This document shows, piece by piece, positions 14,782 through 24,793 of a DNA stretch of 64,000 nucleotides. A model generated the notes under the pieces. The model was not told the DNA's origin. It ran no database searches and worked only from the letters and a program-made list of their open reading frames with translations. The number at the start of each line of letters is the position of its first letter. Positions within the stretch are counted from its first letter, which is position 1. Where the stretch lies: the NCBI GenBank assembly GCA_001655195.1, contig LPNY01000042.1, forward strand, positions 118,441 through 182,440, given 5' to 3'. The DNA is from Arcobacter sp. EP1. GTDB taxonomy: Bacteria > Campylobacterota > Campylobacteria > Campylobacterales > Arcobacteraceae. The position numbers and the translations under genes were made by a program.

Positions 14782-16533
14782 TTATGTCTTCAAAATTGGC
14801 AACGTTAGTATAAATGCCACTCCATCCTTTTGATTTTTAACTTCGAGCAAACCTTTTGAGTGCTCTTCGACAATAATTTTACTCATATATAGCCCCAGTC
14901 CAGTACCATTTTTTTTCTGTTTGGTAGAAAAGTACGGTTCAAAGATACGCGAAATGATTTTGTTATCGATATTGTTTCCATTGTTAAAGATAGTTGTGAT
15001 GATATTGTTATTCTCTAGGGTCACTTCTATGAGAATATTCTTCTCCTCGTTCTTGATTTCAGTTAATGCCTCTTTTGCATTGTTCAAAATATTGATAAAG
15101 ACTTGCATCAGTTCTCTACTGGATATAAAAACCTCTTTTTCAGTATGCACTTTCATATTTAGGTTTATATCATTATTTTTAAAACTTGAGGAGATTATTT
15201 TAAGGGAGTCATTGAGAACTTTACTAATAAGAATAGCCTCTTTTCCTGAATCGGGCTTAAAAAAGTTTCTGAAGTCATTAATAGTTTCAGACAGATGTTG
15301 TGTGGTCTCTAAGAGTTGATGGGAATTATTTTTTAGAACCTTTGAATCAAGTATATCTAACTCAATATCTGCAAGAGTGTTATTAGCAATCATAGAGATA
15401 GTTGTTAGAGGTTGTCGCCATTGATGAGCAATCATACTAATCATTTCTCCCATGGCTGCAGAACGTGATTGTAAAACCATCAATTCATCTTTCTTTTTAA
15501 GTTCAGTAATATCCATAGCCGAAGAGATAATAACCCGTTCATTGTTGATAATACCTAGTGGAGCAGAACTAAATTTCCAATAGAGTAGTTTGTCATCCTT
15601 TGTTTTGATAGTTGAAACCCCATGGTCAAGACTTTTGTTTTGATGATACATCTCATCTACTGAGCGTTTAATTTCACACTCTTTTGCTCCATAGGCTTTT
15701 TGTGCCCATTTTTCGATTGTATCTATCTCTTCAAAATGGTAACCAGTTAGGGCTTTCCAACTTTTATTTATTTTAATTACTGTGCCGTTAACATTGTGCA
15801 CCATGATGGGGTTTGGAGATTCATTAAATATCTTTGCTAACTCTTTTGAACGTATGTTCAGTGCATTTTTTAGCTTTTCATTTTTACTCATATGGTTATT
15901 TAATCGGCTAATGGCAAAGTAAGCAATACTAATAAATAAAACAAAACCTAAAACGTTAACATAGTAACTGATTTTGTGTTGCTTAGTGATAATAGAATTT
16001 GATTTTTCATTGAAGCTTTGTGCTTTATTTTGAGCATATTGGTAGAGTTTTTCAACAGCTTTATCCATTTTTAGAACGTGTTTTGCTCCTTTTTGTTGGG
16101 TGATTTTGATGGCCTTTTTATATTTTTTTTGTTTGGCTAAATGAATAACTTCATCACGAATAACTTTCCAATCCCTAAAAAGAGTATAAGCCTCACTATT
16201 TAAAGCTTGCCCCTTATCCCCCAATATATTCTTTTTGATGATGTCAAAGGCATTGAAAATAATCATTTCATTTGTATTTACATCGTGAATTAACCCTTTT
16301 AAAGTCATTTCAGAAGGAGACAAAACCACATCTTTCATATCTCGATGTATTTTATAGATATTCAATTGGATGTTAAGTGCGGTGTTAGATACTTTTAAAG
16401 GATGATTATAAAGTTTATTAAAGAGTGCATTTTGAGTATCGATTAAATAGTGGCTATAGGAGTTTGAAATGATGGCAATAATTGTCAGTAAAATAAAGGC
16501 CAAGGTTAATATTCGTATCTCTTTTTTTATCAC
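14782..16533 (-). CDS. Membrane sensor histidine kinase with PAS
   Basis: 583 residues. Helix 1 at about 8-28 and helix 2 at about 190-208 flank a periplasmic four-helix-bundle sensor of 160 residues (TALNIQLNIYKIHRDMKDVVLSPS). A PAS domain follows (IFNESPNPIMVHNVNGTVIKIN, about 228-345), then the H-box MIAHQWRQPLTTI, N-box FINILNNAKEAL and G2 box GTGLGLYMSK. The G1 region reads NNGNN rather than DxGxG. There is no receiver domain and no adjacent response regulator. The GGDEF protein at 58562 has a closely similar sensor (IHRDMKDIVLS), so the two may sense the same cue. Confidence 0.92.
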   Translation of the reverse strand: MIKKEIRILTLAFILLTIIAIISNSYSHYLIDTQNALFNKLYNHPLKVSNTALNIQLNIYKIHRDMKDVVLSPSEMTLKGLIHDVNTNEMIIFNAFDIIKKNILGDKGQALNSEAYTLFRDWKVIRDEVIHLAKQKKYKKAIKITQQKGAKHVLKMDKAVEKLYQYAQNKAQSFNEKSNSIITKQHKISYYVNVLGFVLFISIAYFAISRLNNHMSKNEKLKNALNIRSKELAKIFNESPNPIMVHNVNGTVIKINKSWKALTGYHFEEIDTIEKWAQKAYGAKECEIKRSVDEMYHQNKSLDHGVSTIKTKDDKLLYWKFSSAPLGIINNERVIISSAMDITELKKKDELMVLQSRSAAMGEMISMIAHQWRQPLTTISMIANNTLADIELDILDSKVLKNNSHQLLETTQHLSETINDFRNFFKPDSGKEAILISKVLNDSLKIISSSFKNNDINLNMKVHTEKEVFISSRELMQVFINILNNAKEALTEIKNEEKNILIEVTLENNNIITTIFNNGNNIDNKIISRIFEPYFSTKQKKNGTGLGLYMSKIIVEEHSKGLLEVKNQKDGVAFILTLPILKT

Positions 16534-16625
16534 GTCAAACCTTTTAGTAGGGACATTATGATTTAATAATCACTTTACATTATAACACATATAAAAGTAT
16601 TTAATGCTTTTATTAAGTGATAGTG

Positions 16626-18503
16626 CTAAGCCTTAAAGATGATTCTAAAACAAGCACCTGTGCAATTGGTATCATCCAGAGTATATGTTTCATTGACCAC
16701 ATTTAAAGAAGCATTGTGGTGTTCTGTTAGAATTTGATAAACCATAGATAATCCAATCCCCGTTCCAACACTTTTGTGTTTTGTGGTAAAGTAGGGCTCA
16801 AAAATACGACTCATAATGGTATCATCAACGCCTCCACCATTATCTTTAAAAGTTAACAGTAAGCCTGTAGGAGTCTTTTGTGTGGAGATAAAGATAACTT
16901 TCTTTTCTAACTCTTTCTCATTGATAGCATCTTTAGCATTGTTGATGATATTAATAAATACTTGAATAAGTTGATTACTAAATCCATCAATAGTTAAATC
17001 ATCTTCTAAATCACTTTTAACTTCAATGCCATGGTTATGTAACGAAGAGTCTAAAATAGATAGACTCTTTTTAATAGCACCACAAATTGAGACTTTTTCT
17101 TTATCATTACTGTTCTTAATAAAGTTTCTAAAGTCATCAATTGTATTTGAAAGATACTGGGTTTGTTGGGTGATATTACTCATATTTTGAGCAATTTCGT
17201 TGGCATTAATATCACCCACACTACTGCGTAGATGTAATCCACTTGCAATGGTTGAAATAACACTAAGGGGCTGTCTCCATTGATGGGCAATATTTCCCAT
17301 CATTTCTCCCATAGAAGCAAGTTTGGATTGGGATTCAATAAGTTTTCTTTCAGTGATATCTTGTGCAATGCCTATGTAGCCATAGATTTCATTATTTTCA
17401 TTTTTTAAAGCGCTCACCGAGAGGTACACAGGAATATGTTTGCCCTCTTTGGTAATATAAGTCCATTCGTGTTCATTTTTTAAGCCTAGATTTGTTTTTA
17501 TAACAAAAGTTTCAAAGCTCGGTTTCACATTTTGGTTTAACTGCTCTTGGAATTCATGAGCACGTTTGATAACTTCAGGTTTTAAGTGAAGAATTTCAGG
17601 GGTTTGTTTATCCACAAGCTCTTTAGCACTGTATCCAAGTAGTCGTTCAGTCTCTTTGTTAACTTGTTTAATAAGCCCTTTTTTATTGGTTCGTATCATT
17701 AGATAACCTGAGTGATCAAAAATAGTTGTCTGAAGCTCTAGCGCTTTGTAGAGCTGCTCTTCATTTTTCTTTAAAATTGAGCGTGATGCTTTTAGGGTGT
17801 CAATCATGGTATTCATAGAACTTGATAGAGAATCCATCTCTAAACTTGACTGCTGAGGAATTTTACCTAGAGGAATACCATCTTTATCACTGCGTTGAAT
17901 TTCATCAATAATATTTGCAAGAGGTCTAAAAATGAAACTACGTAAAACAATAAATAAAGAAAGAATGAGTAAAATAGAGATAACAATAGTATGCTTAAGG
18001 GTTGTTTTGATGATATTTGTTAACTCTTCGTTCATGGTTGAATCTGTAATATAGATACTGATTTTTCCAAGTTTTTTACCATCTAAAACAATATCAAACA
18101 TATCGCTATAAAAGATATTTTCTAACTGCTTATTAATTGCTGTATCTTTAATATCATAATCAATAACTTGTTCATTTGAGTCTTTGAGTTTTCCACTAAT
18201 ATAAGCTTTTTTACCCAAAATTCTACCCATATTATAATCTTCAACAATGATAGCAAAGATATCTCGCTGTTTAATCTCATTGGCAATGAGTTTATCGTAC
18301 TCATTAATCGCATAAGAGGCAATAAGATTAGTAATATTACTTTGTAGGGATAGTACAATTGTTCGTGAATCTTCCTTCATATTTTCTATAATTTTACTTT
18401 TGGTATGCACATAATTATATCCCGCGTTTATGGACATAATTAGTGTAACCGTTACAATGATAGCTAACCCTAAGGTTAGATATAAGGAGTATTTACGTGA
18501 CAT
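16626..18503 (-). CDS. Sensor histidine kinase paired with binding protein
   Basis: 625 residues: helix at about 8-28, periplasmic domain to about 170, second helix 172-195, linker, PAS domain (TIFDHSGYLMIRTNKKGLIKQVN, about 260-390 with ITERK at its end), then H-box NIAHQWRQPLSVI, N-box FINIINNAKDAI, G1 DNGGGV, and GTGIGLSMVYQI. All kinase motifs are intact. It starts two bases after the stop of the periplasmic binding protein at 18506, so the pair is likely a TorT/TorS- or LuxP/LuxQ-like sensing unit. No response regulator is adjacent. Confidence 0.93.
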   Translation of the reverse strand: MSRKYSLYLTLGLAIIVTVTLIMSINAGYNYVHTKSKIIENMKEDSRTIVLSLQSNITNLIASYAINEYDKLIANEIKQRDIFAIIVEDYNMGRILGKKAYISGKLKDSNEQVIDYDIKDTAINKQLENIFYSDMFDIVLDGKKLGKISIYITDSTMNEELTNIIKTTLKHTIVISILLILSLFIVLRSFIFRPLANIIDEIQRSDKDGIPLGKIPQQSSLEMDSLSSSMNTMIDTLKASRSILKKNEEQLYKALELQTTIFDHSGYLMIRTNKKGLIKQVNKETERLLGYSAKELVDKQTPEILHLKPEVIKRAHEFQEQLNQNVKPSFETFVIKTNLGLKNEHEWTYITKEGKHIPVYLSVSALKNENNEIYGYIGIAQDITERKLIESQSKLASMGEMMGNIAHQWRQPLSVISTIASGLHLRSSVGDINANEIAQNMSNITQQTQYLSNTIDDFRNFIKNSNDKEKVSICGAIKKSLSILDSSLHNHGIEVKSDLEDDLTIDGFSNQLIQVFINIINNAKDAINEKELEKKVIFISTQKTPTGLLLTFKDNGGGVDDTIMSRIFEPYFTTKHKSVGTGIGLSMVYQILTEHHNASLNVVNETYTLDDTNCTGACFRIIFKA

Positions 18504-18505
18504 GA

Positions 18506-19456
18506 CTAAGGGTTTTTCTTTCCTAATACATTTCGTTGGATAACAGGAAGTTTTTCTTCAATATTATCGGTTGAAATAATCAAAATAGGTTGTTGTAAAT
18601 CTTTTTTGACTTTTTTACCCTGTAGATGTTCATGTAGCGCTAAAGCTGCCTTTTCTCCCATTAAAAAAGGTTGTTGCATGGCTGCTCCAATAATTGTTTC
18701 TTTAGGGATTAAATCTAAAAACTCAGGTTCTGCATCAAAGGAGATAAGAAATATCTCATTACTTTTCCCACTATCCTTGATAGCATCAATTGCTCCTTGA
18801 TAGATATGGGAAGTTTGAATCCAAATGGCTCGCAGGTTTGGATAGTTTGATATCATCTCTTTTGTATAGTTATAGGTCTCTTTTTTATCCCAAGTTACAA
18901 ACTGTTTAATATCAGCACTTTTAATACCTGCTTCATCTAATGCTTGCATAAAACCGGCTGTTCTTGCTTGACCATTTAGTCGTTTTTGTGGAATAGCAAT
19001 CAGTCCAACAGAACCATCTTGCCACCCTTTTTGTATCATTTTTTTAGCTAATACTTTACCAATACCGTAAGCACCTGCTTTGTTATTTGATGAAACATAG
19101 GCAACGTATTCTCCTGCATCAGTACCAATATCTGCAATGACAACGGGAATATTTGCGTTTTGGGCAAGTTTGAGTATCGTCACACATGCAGAAGAGTTTG
19201 TAGGTGAAACAATGATTCCATCTACTCTATCTTGTATGGCTTTTATGGTTTGTTCTAACTCTTTTTTGGGTTGATTCTCCCCGTTATAAATCTTGAAATT
19301 ATATCCCTGTTCTTGTGCAACATTTTTTATACCATTTGCCATAATCTCCCAAAAGGGTATGGTAATATCTGAAACAATATATGCGATGGTTTTTTGATTG
19401 GCGTGAAGGGTTGAAAAAAAGAGAAAAAGTATAATCATAAGTTTCTGTAGTGACAT
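18506..19456 (-). CDS. Periplasmic sugar-binding-type protein (sensor partner)
   Basis: 316 residues with a signal peptide (MSLQKLMIILFLFFSTLHA) and a type 1 periplasmic-binding fold of the RbsB/LsrB/Peripla_BP_4 kind: IPFWEIMANGIKNVAQEQGY, DRVDGIIVSPTNSSA, IPVVIADIGT and LISFDAEPEF. These proteins bind sugars or autoinducer-like ligands. No ABC permease or ATPase is nearby; the following gene, two bases on, is a histidine kinase. The likely job is to present a ligand to that kinase. The ligand is unknown. Confidence 0.9.
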   Translation of the reverse strand: MSLQKLMIILFLFFSTLHANQKTIAYIVSDITIPFWEIMANGIKNVAQEQGYNFKIYNGENQPKKELEQTIKAIQDRVDGIIVSPTNSSACVTILKLAQNANIPVVIADIGTDAGEYVAYVSSNNKAGAYGIGKVLAKKMIQKGWQDGSVGLIAIPQKRLNGQARTAGFMQALDEAGIKSADIKQFVTWDKKETYNYTKEMISNYPNLRAIWIQTSHIYQGAIDAIKDSGKSNEIFLISFDAEPEFLDLIPKETIIGAAMQQPFLMGEKAALALHEHLQGKKVKKDLQQPILIISTDNIEEKLPVIQRNVLGKKNP

Positions 19457-19787
19457 ATAATACTCCTAATGATAGCAATAATTTATTACTATATCACTAT
19501 TCAACTTTTAAACAAATTTTAAGGACAATATAAGGTCGTTTTTTAAGAAAAAAAAGTTATTATTTCATTTTGTTACGATTATGTTGTAGGTTAATTTTTT
19601 TATTTAATTTCTTTTTTAATGGAAGTGTCATACAATTATTTTATGAAGCATTCATAAAATCTTTATTTTGTACTTTCTTTTAGGCACTCAATAAAAGCTT
19701 TATGGCGTTATGTAAATAAGATTTCGATTAAATTTTTTATTATTTATTAGTATGATAAGTAGTTAATATGAAAGAAATGGTGCTGTT
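19457..19787. promoter_or_regulatory. Divergent intergenic region
   Basis: 331 AT-rich bases between the binding protein (minus) and the GGDEF protein (plus). No ORF or RNA gene is apparent. It contains a perfect 10-bp inverted repeat, ATTTTATGAA-GCA-TTCATAAAAT (19638-19660), about 130 bases upstream of the plus-strand ATG. Promoters of both genes must lie here. Confidence 0.5.
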
Positions 19788-22127
19788 ATGTTTTTATATA
19801 AATTCAAGATTCTTTTAATTACTTTTTTCCTATCTAGTGTTATAAATCTTCAAGCAACAGAACCCATAACCTTACAACTCTCTTGGAAACACCAGTTTGA
19901 ATATGCAGGGTTTTATGCAGCACATGAGCAAGGTTTTTATAAAGAAGCTGGTTTAGAAGTCACCTTCAAAGAGATGAGTTTTGAACTCAAAGATAGTGTC
20001 ATCAAAGATGTGCTTAGTGGCAAAATAACCTACGCAATTGATTATTCCAGTATTATTAAAAGCTACATGGATGGTAACCCAATAGTTTTTGTGGCAAATT
20101 TTCTTAAACAATCTCCCTTAGTTATCGCTGCCCAAGAAGATATCCATATGCCAAGTGATTTGGTAGGTAAACGTTTTATGGGTGGAAGTGATGCTTTAAA
20201 AAATACTTCTATTTTATTGATGTTAAAAAAGTTTGGTATTAATAAACAGAGTTTCATTGATGTTCCACAAACCTTTAAAATGGATGATTTTATTAATAAA
20301 AAAGTGGATGCTACAACAATCTTTCTCACCAATCAAGCCTATACCTTAGAACAATTAGGTTACAAATATACGATTTTAAGTCCTGAGCGATATGGGGCAG
20401 AATTTTATGTGGACAATGTTTTTACTTCACTCAAAGAGTTAGAACAAAATCCTCATCGTGTAAAAGCTTTTAAAGAAGCCAGTATCAAAGGGTGGAAATA
20501 TGCTTTAGAAAATAAAGATGAGATTATCCAACTTATTTTAGATAAATATAATACACAAAAGAAAACCAAAGAACAGTATGTCTATGAAGCCAACCAGATA
20601 GAAAACCTCATGTTAACGTCTATATATCCTATAGGAAGTATTAGTGAAGAGCGGGTAAAACGAATTGCAGATAGTTATAAACAGCTAGGTATTATTGATA
20701 AAAATCGTATCATTGATTTTGATAAGTTTATTTTTGAAAAAGAACAACAAGGAACACTTCTATCCCAAGAACACCAAAACTATCTATTGCAAAAAAAACG
20801 AATCAAACTCTGTATTGATCCCAATTGGATGCCCTTTGAAAGAATAGAAAGTGGAGAACATATTGGGTTAAGTAGAGACTATTTTAAACTCTTTGAAAAG
20901 TACCTGACAATTCCTATTGAGTTAGTCCAAACACGTTCATGGATAGGGACCTTAGATGCTATCAAATCAAAAGAGTGTGATATTATCTCTTTAGCTATGC
21001 AGACACCCAATCGAGATAAGTTTTTGGATTTTACCAAACCCTATGTCTCTGTTCCGTTAGTGCTTGCAACTAAACCTGATGTACCTTTTATTGATGACTT
21101 AAATCGTCTAAAAGATAAGTATATTGGAATAACACGTGGACATGCCTATGCAGAGCTTTTTAAGAAAAAATATCAAAACTTTCATATTGTAGGGGTGGAG
21201 AGTATAGATGAAGGACTCTCAAGAGTTGCCTCTGGAGAACTTTTTGGTTTTATTGATACCCTCTCATCCATTGGGTACCAATTTCAAAAAAAATATACAG
21301 GTGAACTCAAAATTGCCAGTAAATTTGATGAAAAACTTTATCTTAGTGTCGCCGTACGAAAAGATGAACCGTTACTTGGAGCCATTTTTAACCGTCTTAT
21401 TGATGATTTAGATAAAACCGTTCATCAATCTATTTTAAATCGCCATATTGCTATTTCATATGAAAAAGGTACAGACTATCAACTGCCTCTTCAAATTGTG
21501 GGTGTCTTTTTTGTGATTTTTTGCTTTATTATGTACTGGAACCGTCGTTTACATAATGAAAAAATAAAAACAGAAAATGCCTTACATGAACTGCGTGAGG
21601 CTGAAAAACTCTTAGAAGAAAAAAATATGGAACTCACCAAGATTTCTATAACTGATAAATTAACTGGTATTTATAACCGTGGAAAATTGGATGATAACTT
21701 GAGTAAAGAGTTATCTAGAAGTGAACGAAACAACGATATATTTGCTGTGATTATGTTAGATATTGACCACTTTAAAGAGGTTAATGATAACTTTGGACAT
21801 CAAGTGGGTGATGAGGTATTGGTGAGCATTGCAAAGATTTTAAATAAAAATGTTCGAAAAATTGATACCCTTGGACGTTGGGGTGGTGAAGAATTTGTTA
21901 TTATTTGTCCTCATACTAACAAAGAGGGTGCCATGAAAAAAGCAAAACTATTACGAGAGCTTATTGATGATTACTATTTTGAGCAAGTAGGGCATAAAAC
22001 AGCCAGTTTTGGTGTAGCGCTTTATCGCAAAGGGGATACAGAAAAGTCAATTATTAACCGCGTGGATACAGCCATGTACAAAGCTAAAAATAGTGGGCGA
22101 AATAGAGTGTCTTTTGAGACTAATTAA
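19788..22127 (+). CDS. Diguanylate cyclase with two periplasmic binding domains
   Basis: 779 residues. After a signal peptide (about 1-23) come an NMT1/THI5-like domain (LQLSWKHQFEYAGFYAAHEQ..., about 25-320), an SBP_bac_3 domain (LCIDPNWMPFERIESGEHIG..., about 340-560), one membrane helix (about 568-588), a short coiled coil and a GGDEF domain with an intact GGEEF active site (RWGGEEFVI) and RxxD-free upstream region. It should make c-di-GMP in response to small ligands such as amino acids or pyrimidine-like compounds. It converges with and overlaps the next gene by 8 bases. Confidence 0.93.
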   Translation: MFLYKFKILLITFFLSSVINLQATEPITLQLSWKHQFEYAGFYAAHEQGFYKEAGLEVTFKEMSFELKDSVIKDVLSGKITYAIDYSSIIKSYMDGNPIVFVANFLKQSPLVIAAQEDIHMPSDLVGKRFMGGSDALKNTSILLMLKKFGINKQSFIDVPQTFKMDDFINKKVDATTIFLTNQAYTLEQLGYKYTILSPERYGAEFYVDNVFTSLKELEQNPHRVKAFKEASIKGWKYALENKDEIIQLILDKYNTQKKTKEQYVYEANQIENLMLTSIYPIGSISEERVKRIADSYKQLGIIDKNRIIDFDKFIFEKEQQGTLLSQEHQNYLLQKKRIKLCIDPNWMPFERIESGEHIGLSRDYFKLFEKYLTIPIELVQTRSWIGTLDAIKSKECDIISLAMQTPNRDKFLDFTKPYVSVPLVLATKPDVPFIDDLNRLKDKYIGITRGHAYAELFKKKYQNFHIVGVESIDEGLSRVASGELFGFIDTLSSIGYQFQKKYTGELKIASKFDEKLYLSVAVRKDEPLLGAIFNRLIDDLDKTVHQSILNRHIAISYEKGTDYQLPLQIVGVFFVIFCFIMYWNRRLHNEKIKTENALHELREAEKLLEEKNMELTKISITDKLTGIYNRGKLDDNLSKELSRSERNNDIFAVIMLDIDHFKEVNDNFGHQVGDEVLVSIAKILNKNVRKIDTLGRWGGEEFVIICPHTNKEGAMKKAKLLRELIDDYYFEQVGHKTASFGVALYRKGDTEKSIINRVDTAMYKAKNSGRNRVSFETN

Positions 22128-24534
22128 AAAATTCTATGGTGTTTTTACCCTGTTTTTTTGCTTGATACATGGCTGTATCAGCTTGTTTGATAATATCTTT
22201 AACACTAATAGACGCATCACTAAAGAGCGTTATTCCAATACTTGGTGTTGAGATATTTTTGTGACCATCAATTTCAATGATACTGTTTAATGAGAGTTTG
22301 ATTTTTTCTGCTAGATGCATCATATTCTCTTTTGCTTCTTCTTTATTACCAATACAATCAGCTAGAACAATAAACTCATCGCCCCCAATACGTGAAACCG
22401 TATCCTCATCACGGATAGTTGTTTTGAGTTTTTTAGCCACTTGAATGAGCAGTTTATCTCCAATATCATGACCTAAAGTATCATTAATTTCTTTGAAGTT
22501 ATCTAGGTCAATAAAGACTAATCCACCCACAATATTGTGTCGTACCACTTTAGTAATAGCGTGTTCAATCCTATCTAAGAGCAAGAGTCGGTTTGGAAGA
22601 CCCGTTAGGTTATCATGGGTTGCTTGGTATTCCAGAACCTTTTGTTTATCTTTTTGTTCACTGATATCAAGGTATTGGGCTAAATAGTGGGAAATAACAC
22701 CTTTGTTATCTTTGATTGCTGTTATGGTTGAACGAAGAGGTAGGGTCTGTTTACTTTTTTTAGTGTTGTAGATTTCCCCGGTCCATGAGCCCTTTGTTTG
22801 TATCTCTTGCCAAAGCGCATTGTAAAACTTTTTGTCATGGTATTTTGATTTAAACATATTAGGGTTTTTGCCTATTAAATCTTTTTTTGCATATCCCATT
22901 ACATTACAAAAGGCTTGGTTAGCATTGATGATAGAGACATTTTCATCGGTGATTATCATCGGTTCATTGGTCTCAAAAGCATAAGATGCAATACGTAGTT
23001 CATTGGCTTGTTTACGCCGTGTTTTTTCATAATCAATTCGTTCTAAAGTATGGGTCATGTCATTAATCATGTTGTCAAACAGAATCTCAATCTCTTTATC
23101 AAAAAAGTGATGTTCGTTAGAGTACAGGACGAGTACAGCAACAATTTTCCCAAATTTTCGTATTGGAAATGCAGCTGCGGAGTGAATATCGTACTCTTTT
23201 GCAATATCGCTTAAAATAGAACTTTTGTTGGTTTTAAAAGAGTCAACAATAATATTTCTTTTATGTTTTAGCACTTCTGAAATAAGGTTGGTTTTTTCAC
23301 TCTCTTCTTGTAGTTTTTGACTTACTATATCTTTGAGTGGGGTTTGCGTACTGATTAGTTTGATTGTATTTTTTTTATTGACTTTATAAATAAATCCAAA
23401 AGACATATTGGCATTTTCTGAAATAAGCTCACAGATTTTATTAAATAGGACTTTTTCTTTATCAATTTTGATTAAAAACTTATTGGTTGAGTTGAGCAGT
23501 TTATAAACATTTTGTTGTTTGGTGATTTTAATAAGACTCTTTTGTTCATTAAAGATAATATTTCGCAGTAAAAATAGCAGTGAAATCATCGTAACAAAAG
23601 AGACAAACAAAAAGGTTAAACTAAAGAATTGCTCGATGTAAGCATTATTTTCAGCTTCTCTTGCATCTTGAAATATTTTTCCTGAGACATAGTTATAAAT
23701 CTCTTCAAGTTTATCAATACGTGATGTTGAAAGTTCCCACCAGCTCTCCACTTTGAGGGCTTCATTGACTTTATGTTCTACTAGGGTTACTCGAATAGCA
23801 TTTAGCTTATTGATTAAAGGTAGGGGGATTTTTTTGTTGTAAAAGTTCACTTCATCCAGTGGAGCTTTAAGTAAAAACTGTTTTAAATTGATATTTTGAA
23901 TAGCATAATTTTGTAATAACATTCTTCGTACGGGATTGCTTTGGAATTTCTTTGAAACCATGAGTGCTGTTAAGGCCCGTTCAATTCCTGCTTTTTCTTT
24001 TGCCACGAGTAAATTATTTAAATAGGAAAATTTACGACTAAATTCAGCAGAAAACCGAACAGGAGCAATGGTAAAAATTGTCTCCAATAAGTTTTCGTTG
24101 ATTGCATTATATGCTTCTATTGATTTCAGTGATGAGATTGTGCCTTTGTGAATACTTTCACGTAAATTCTCTAGGGCAAAAAATGAGGCTTGTACTTTTT
24201 TGACATCATCTGTCATATTTTTATCGGTAAAATTAGTATTTAAAATAGTATCAAGATAGATTGTATAAGCTTTATCAGTCTGCTTTCTTTGATTTTCAAG
24301 TTGTGTTTGGTATTTTCCTGCACTTAAAACGGTTACAGAATAACCCCGCTCTTTTTGTACTGAATGGATGAGTTTTTGTGTTGCTTGAATATAGCGAATA
24401 TTGTTTTGTATGGTGTCCACTTCACTAAGAGTTTCAATTTTTTCATAAACAAGTTTGGAACTAAAATATAACATCCCAATAGCAGGAAGGGTAAAGACTA
24501 AAATGATCTTAAGAAACAGGGCATTTTTAAACAA
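22120..24534 (-). CDS. NIT-GAF-PAS-GGDEF signalling protein
   Basis: 804 residues. Helix at 8-26; a periplasmic NIT-type domain (IQATQKLIHSVQKERGYSVTVLSAG, to about 300), the fold that senses nitrate/nitrite in NasR-like proteins; a second helix near 305-330; a GAF domain (about 350-505); PAS (AYAFETNEPMIITDENVSIINANQAF, about 515-630); and a GGDEF domain with intact GGDEF (SRIGGDEFIVLAD). No EAL domain. It starts at TTG after AAGGAG. The NIT call rests on the KERGYS motif and helix pattern. Confidence 0.9.
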   Translation of the reverse strand: MFKNALFLKIILVFTLPAIGMLYFSSKLVYEKIETLSEVDTIQNNIRYIQATQKLIHSVQKERGYSVTVLSAGKYQTQLENQRKQTDKAYTIYLDTILNTNFTDKNMTDDVKKVQASFFALENLRESIHKGTISSLKSIEAYNAINENLLETIFTIAPVRFSAEFSRKFSYLNNLLVAKEKAGIERALTALMVSKKFQSNPVRRMLLQNYAIQNINLKQFLLKAPLDEVNFYNKKIPLPLINKLNAIRVTLVEHKVNEALKVESWWELSTSRIDKLEEIYNYVSGKIFQDAREAENNAYIEQFFSLTFLFVSFVTMISLLFLLRNIIFNEQKSLIKITKQQNVYKLLNSTNKFLIKIDKEKVLFNKICELISENANMSFGFIYKVNKKNTIKLISTQTPLKDIVSQKLQEESEKTNLISEVLKHKRNIIVDSFKTNKSSILSDIAKEYDIHSAAAFPIRKFGKIVAVLVLYSNEHHFFDKEIEILFDNMINDMTHTLERIDYEKTRRKQANELRIASYAFETNEPMIITDENVSIINANQAFCNVMGYAKKDLIGKNPNMFKSKYHDKKFYNALWQEIQTKGSWTGEIYNTKKSKQTLPLRSTITAIKDNKGVISHYLAQYLDISEQKDKQKVLEYQATHDNLTGLPNRLLLLDRIEHAITKVVRHNIVGGLVFIDLDNFKEINDTLGHDIGDKLLIQVAKKLKTTIRDEDTVSRIGGDEFIVLADCIGNKEEAKENMMHLAEKIKLSLNSIIEIDGHKNISTPSIGITLFSDASISVKDIIKQADTAMYQAKKQGKNTIEFFN

Positions 24535-24639
24535 TCTTAACTCCTTGTCGTTATTTTTTCAAAAATTAGAAAAATCTACAATAATTATATGCCTTATAAT
24601 CTTAAATAATACCTATTATTATCAACTTTACTAAACAAA

Positions 24640-24661
24640 TCATAAAATTATTATTTTATGA
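24640..24661. repeat. Inverted repeat with ATTTTATGA half-sites
   Basis: TCATAAAAT-TATT-ATTTTATGA is a perfect 9-bp inverted repeat in the divergent region between the NIT-GGDEF gene and ornithine cyclodeaminase. The half-site ATTTTATGA is the same as in the repeat at 19638, in the opposite arrangement. Confidence 0.4.
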
Positions 24662-24793
24662 AACACTCATTTTTACTCATTAAGAGGATTCAATAACTTA
24701 AAGCAATATTTAAAAAAAATCGTAATTAAAAAGTATCTTGAAGTGGTTCTCAAATAGTGTTAAGATAGAGAACTCTTTGCAAAAGGAGCGCAT

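Noticed and set aside
14921..15319. 132-codon plus-strand ORF
   Set aside because: It is antisense to the histidine kinase catalytic domain and has no recognisable features.
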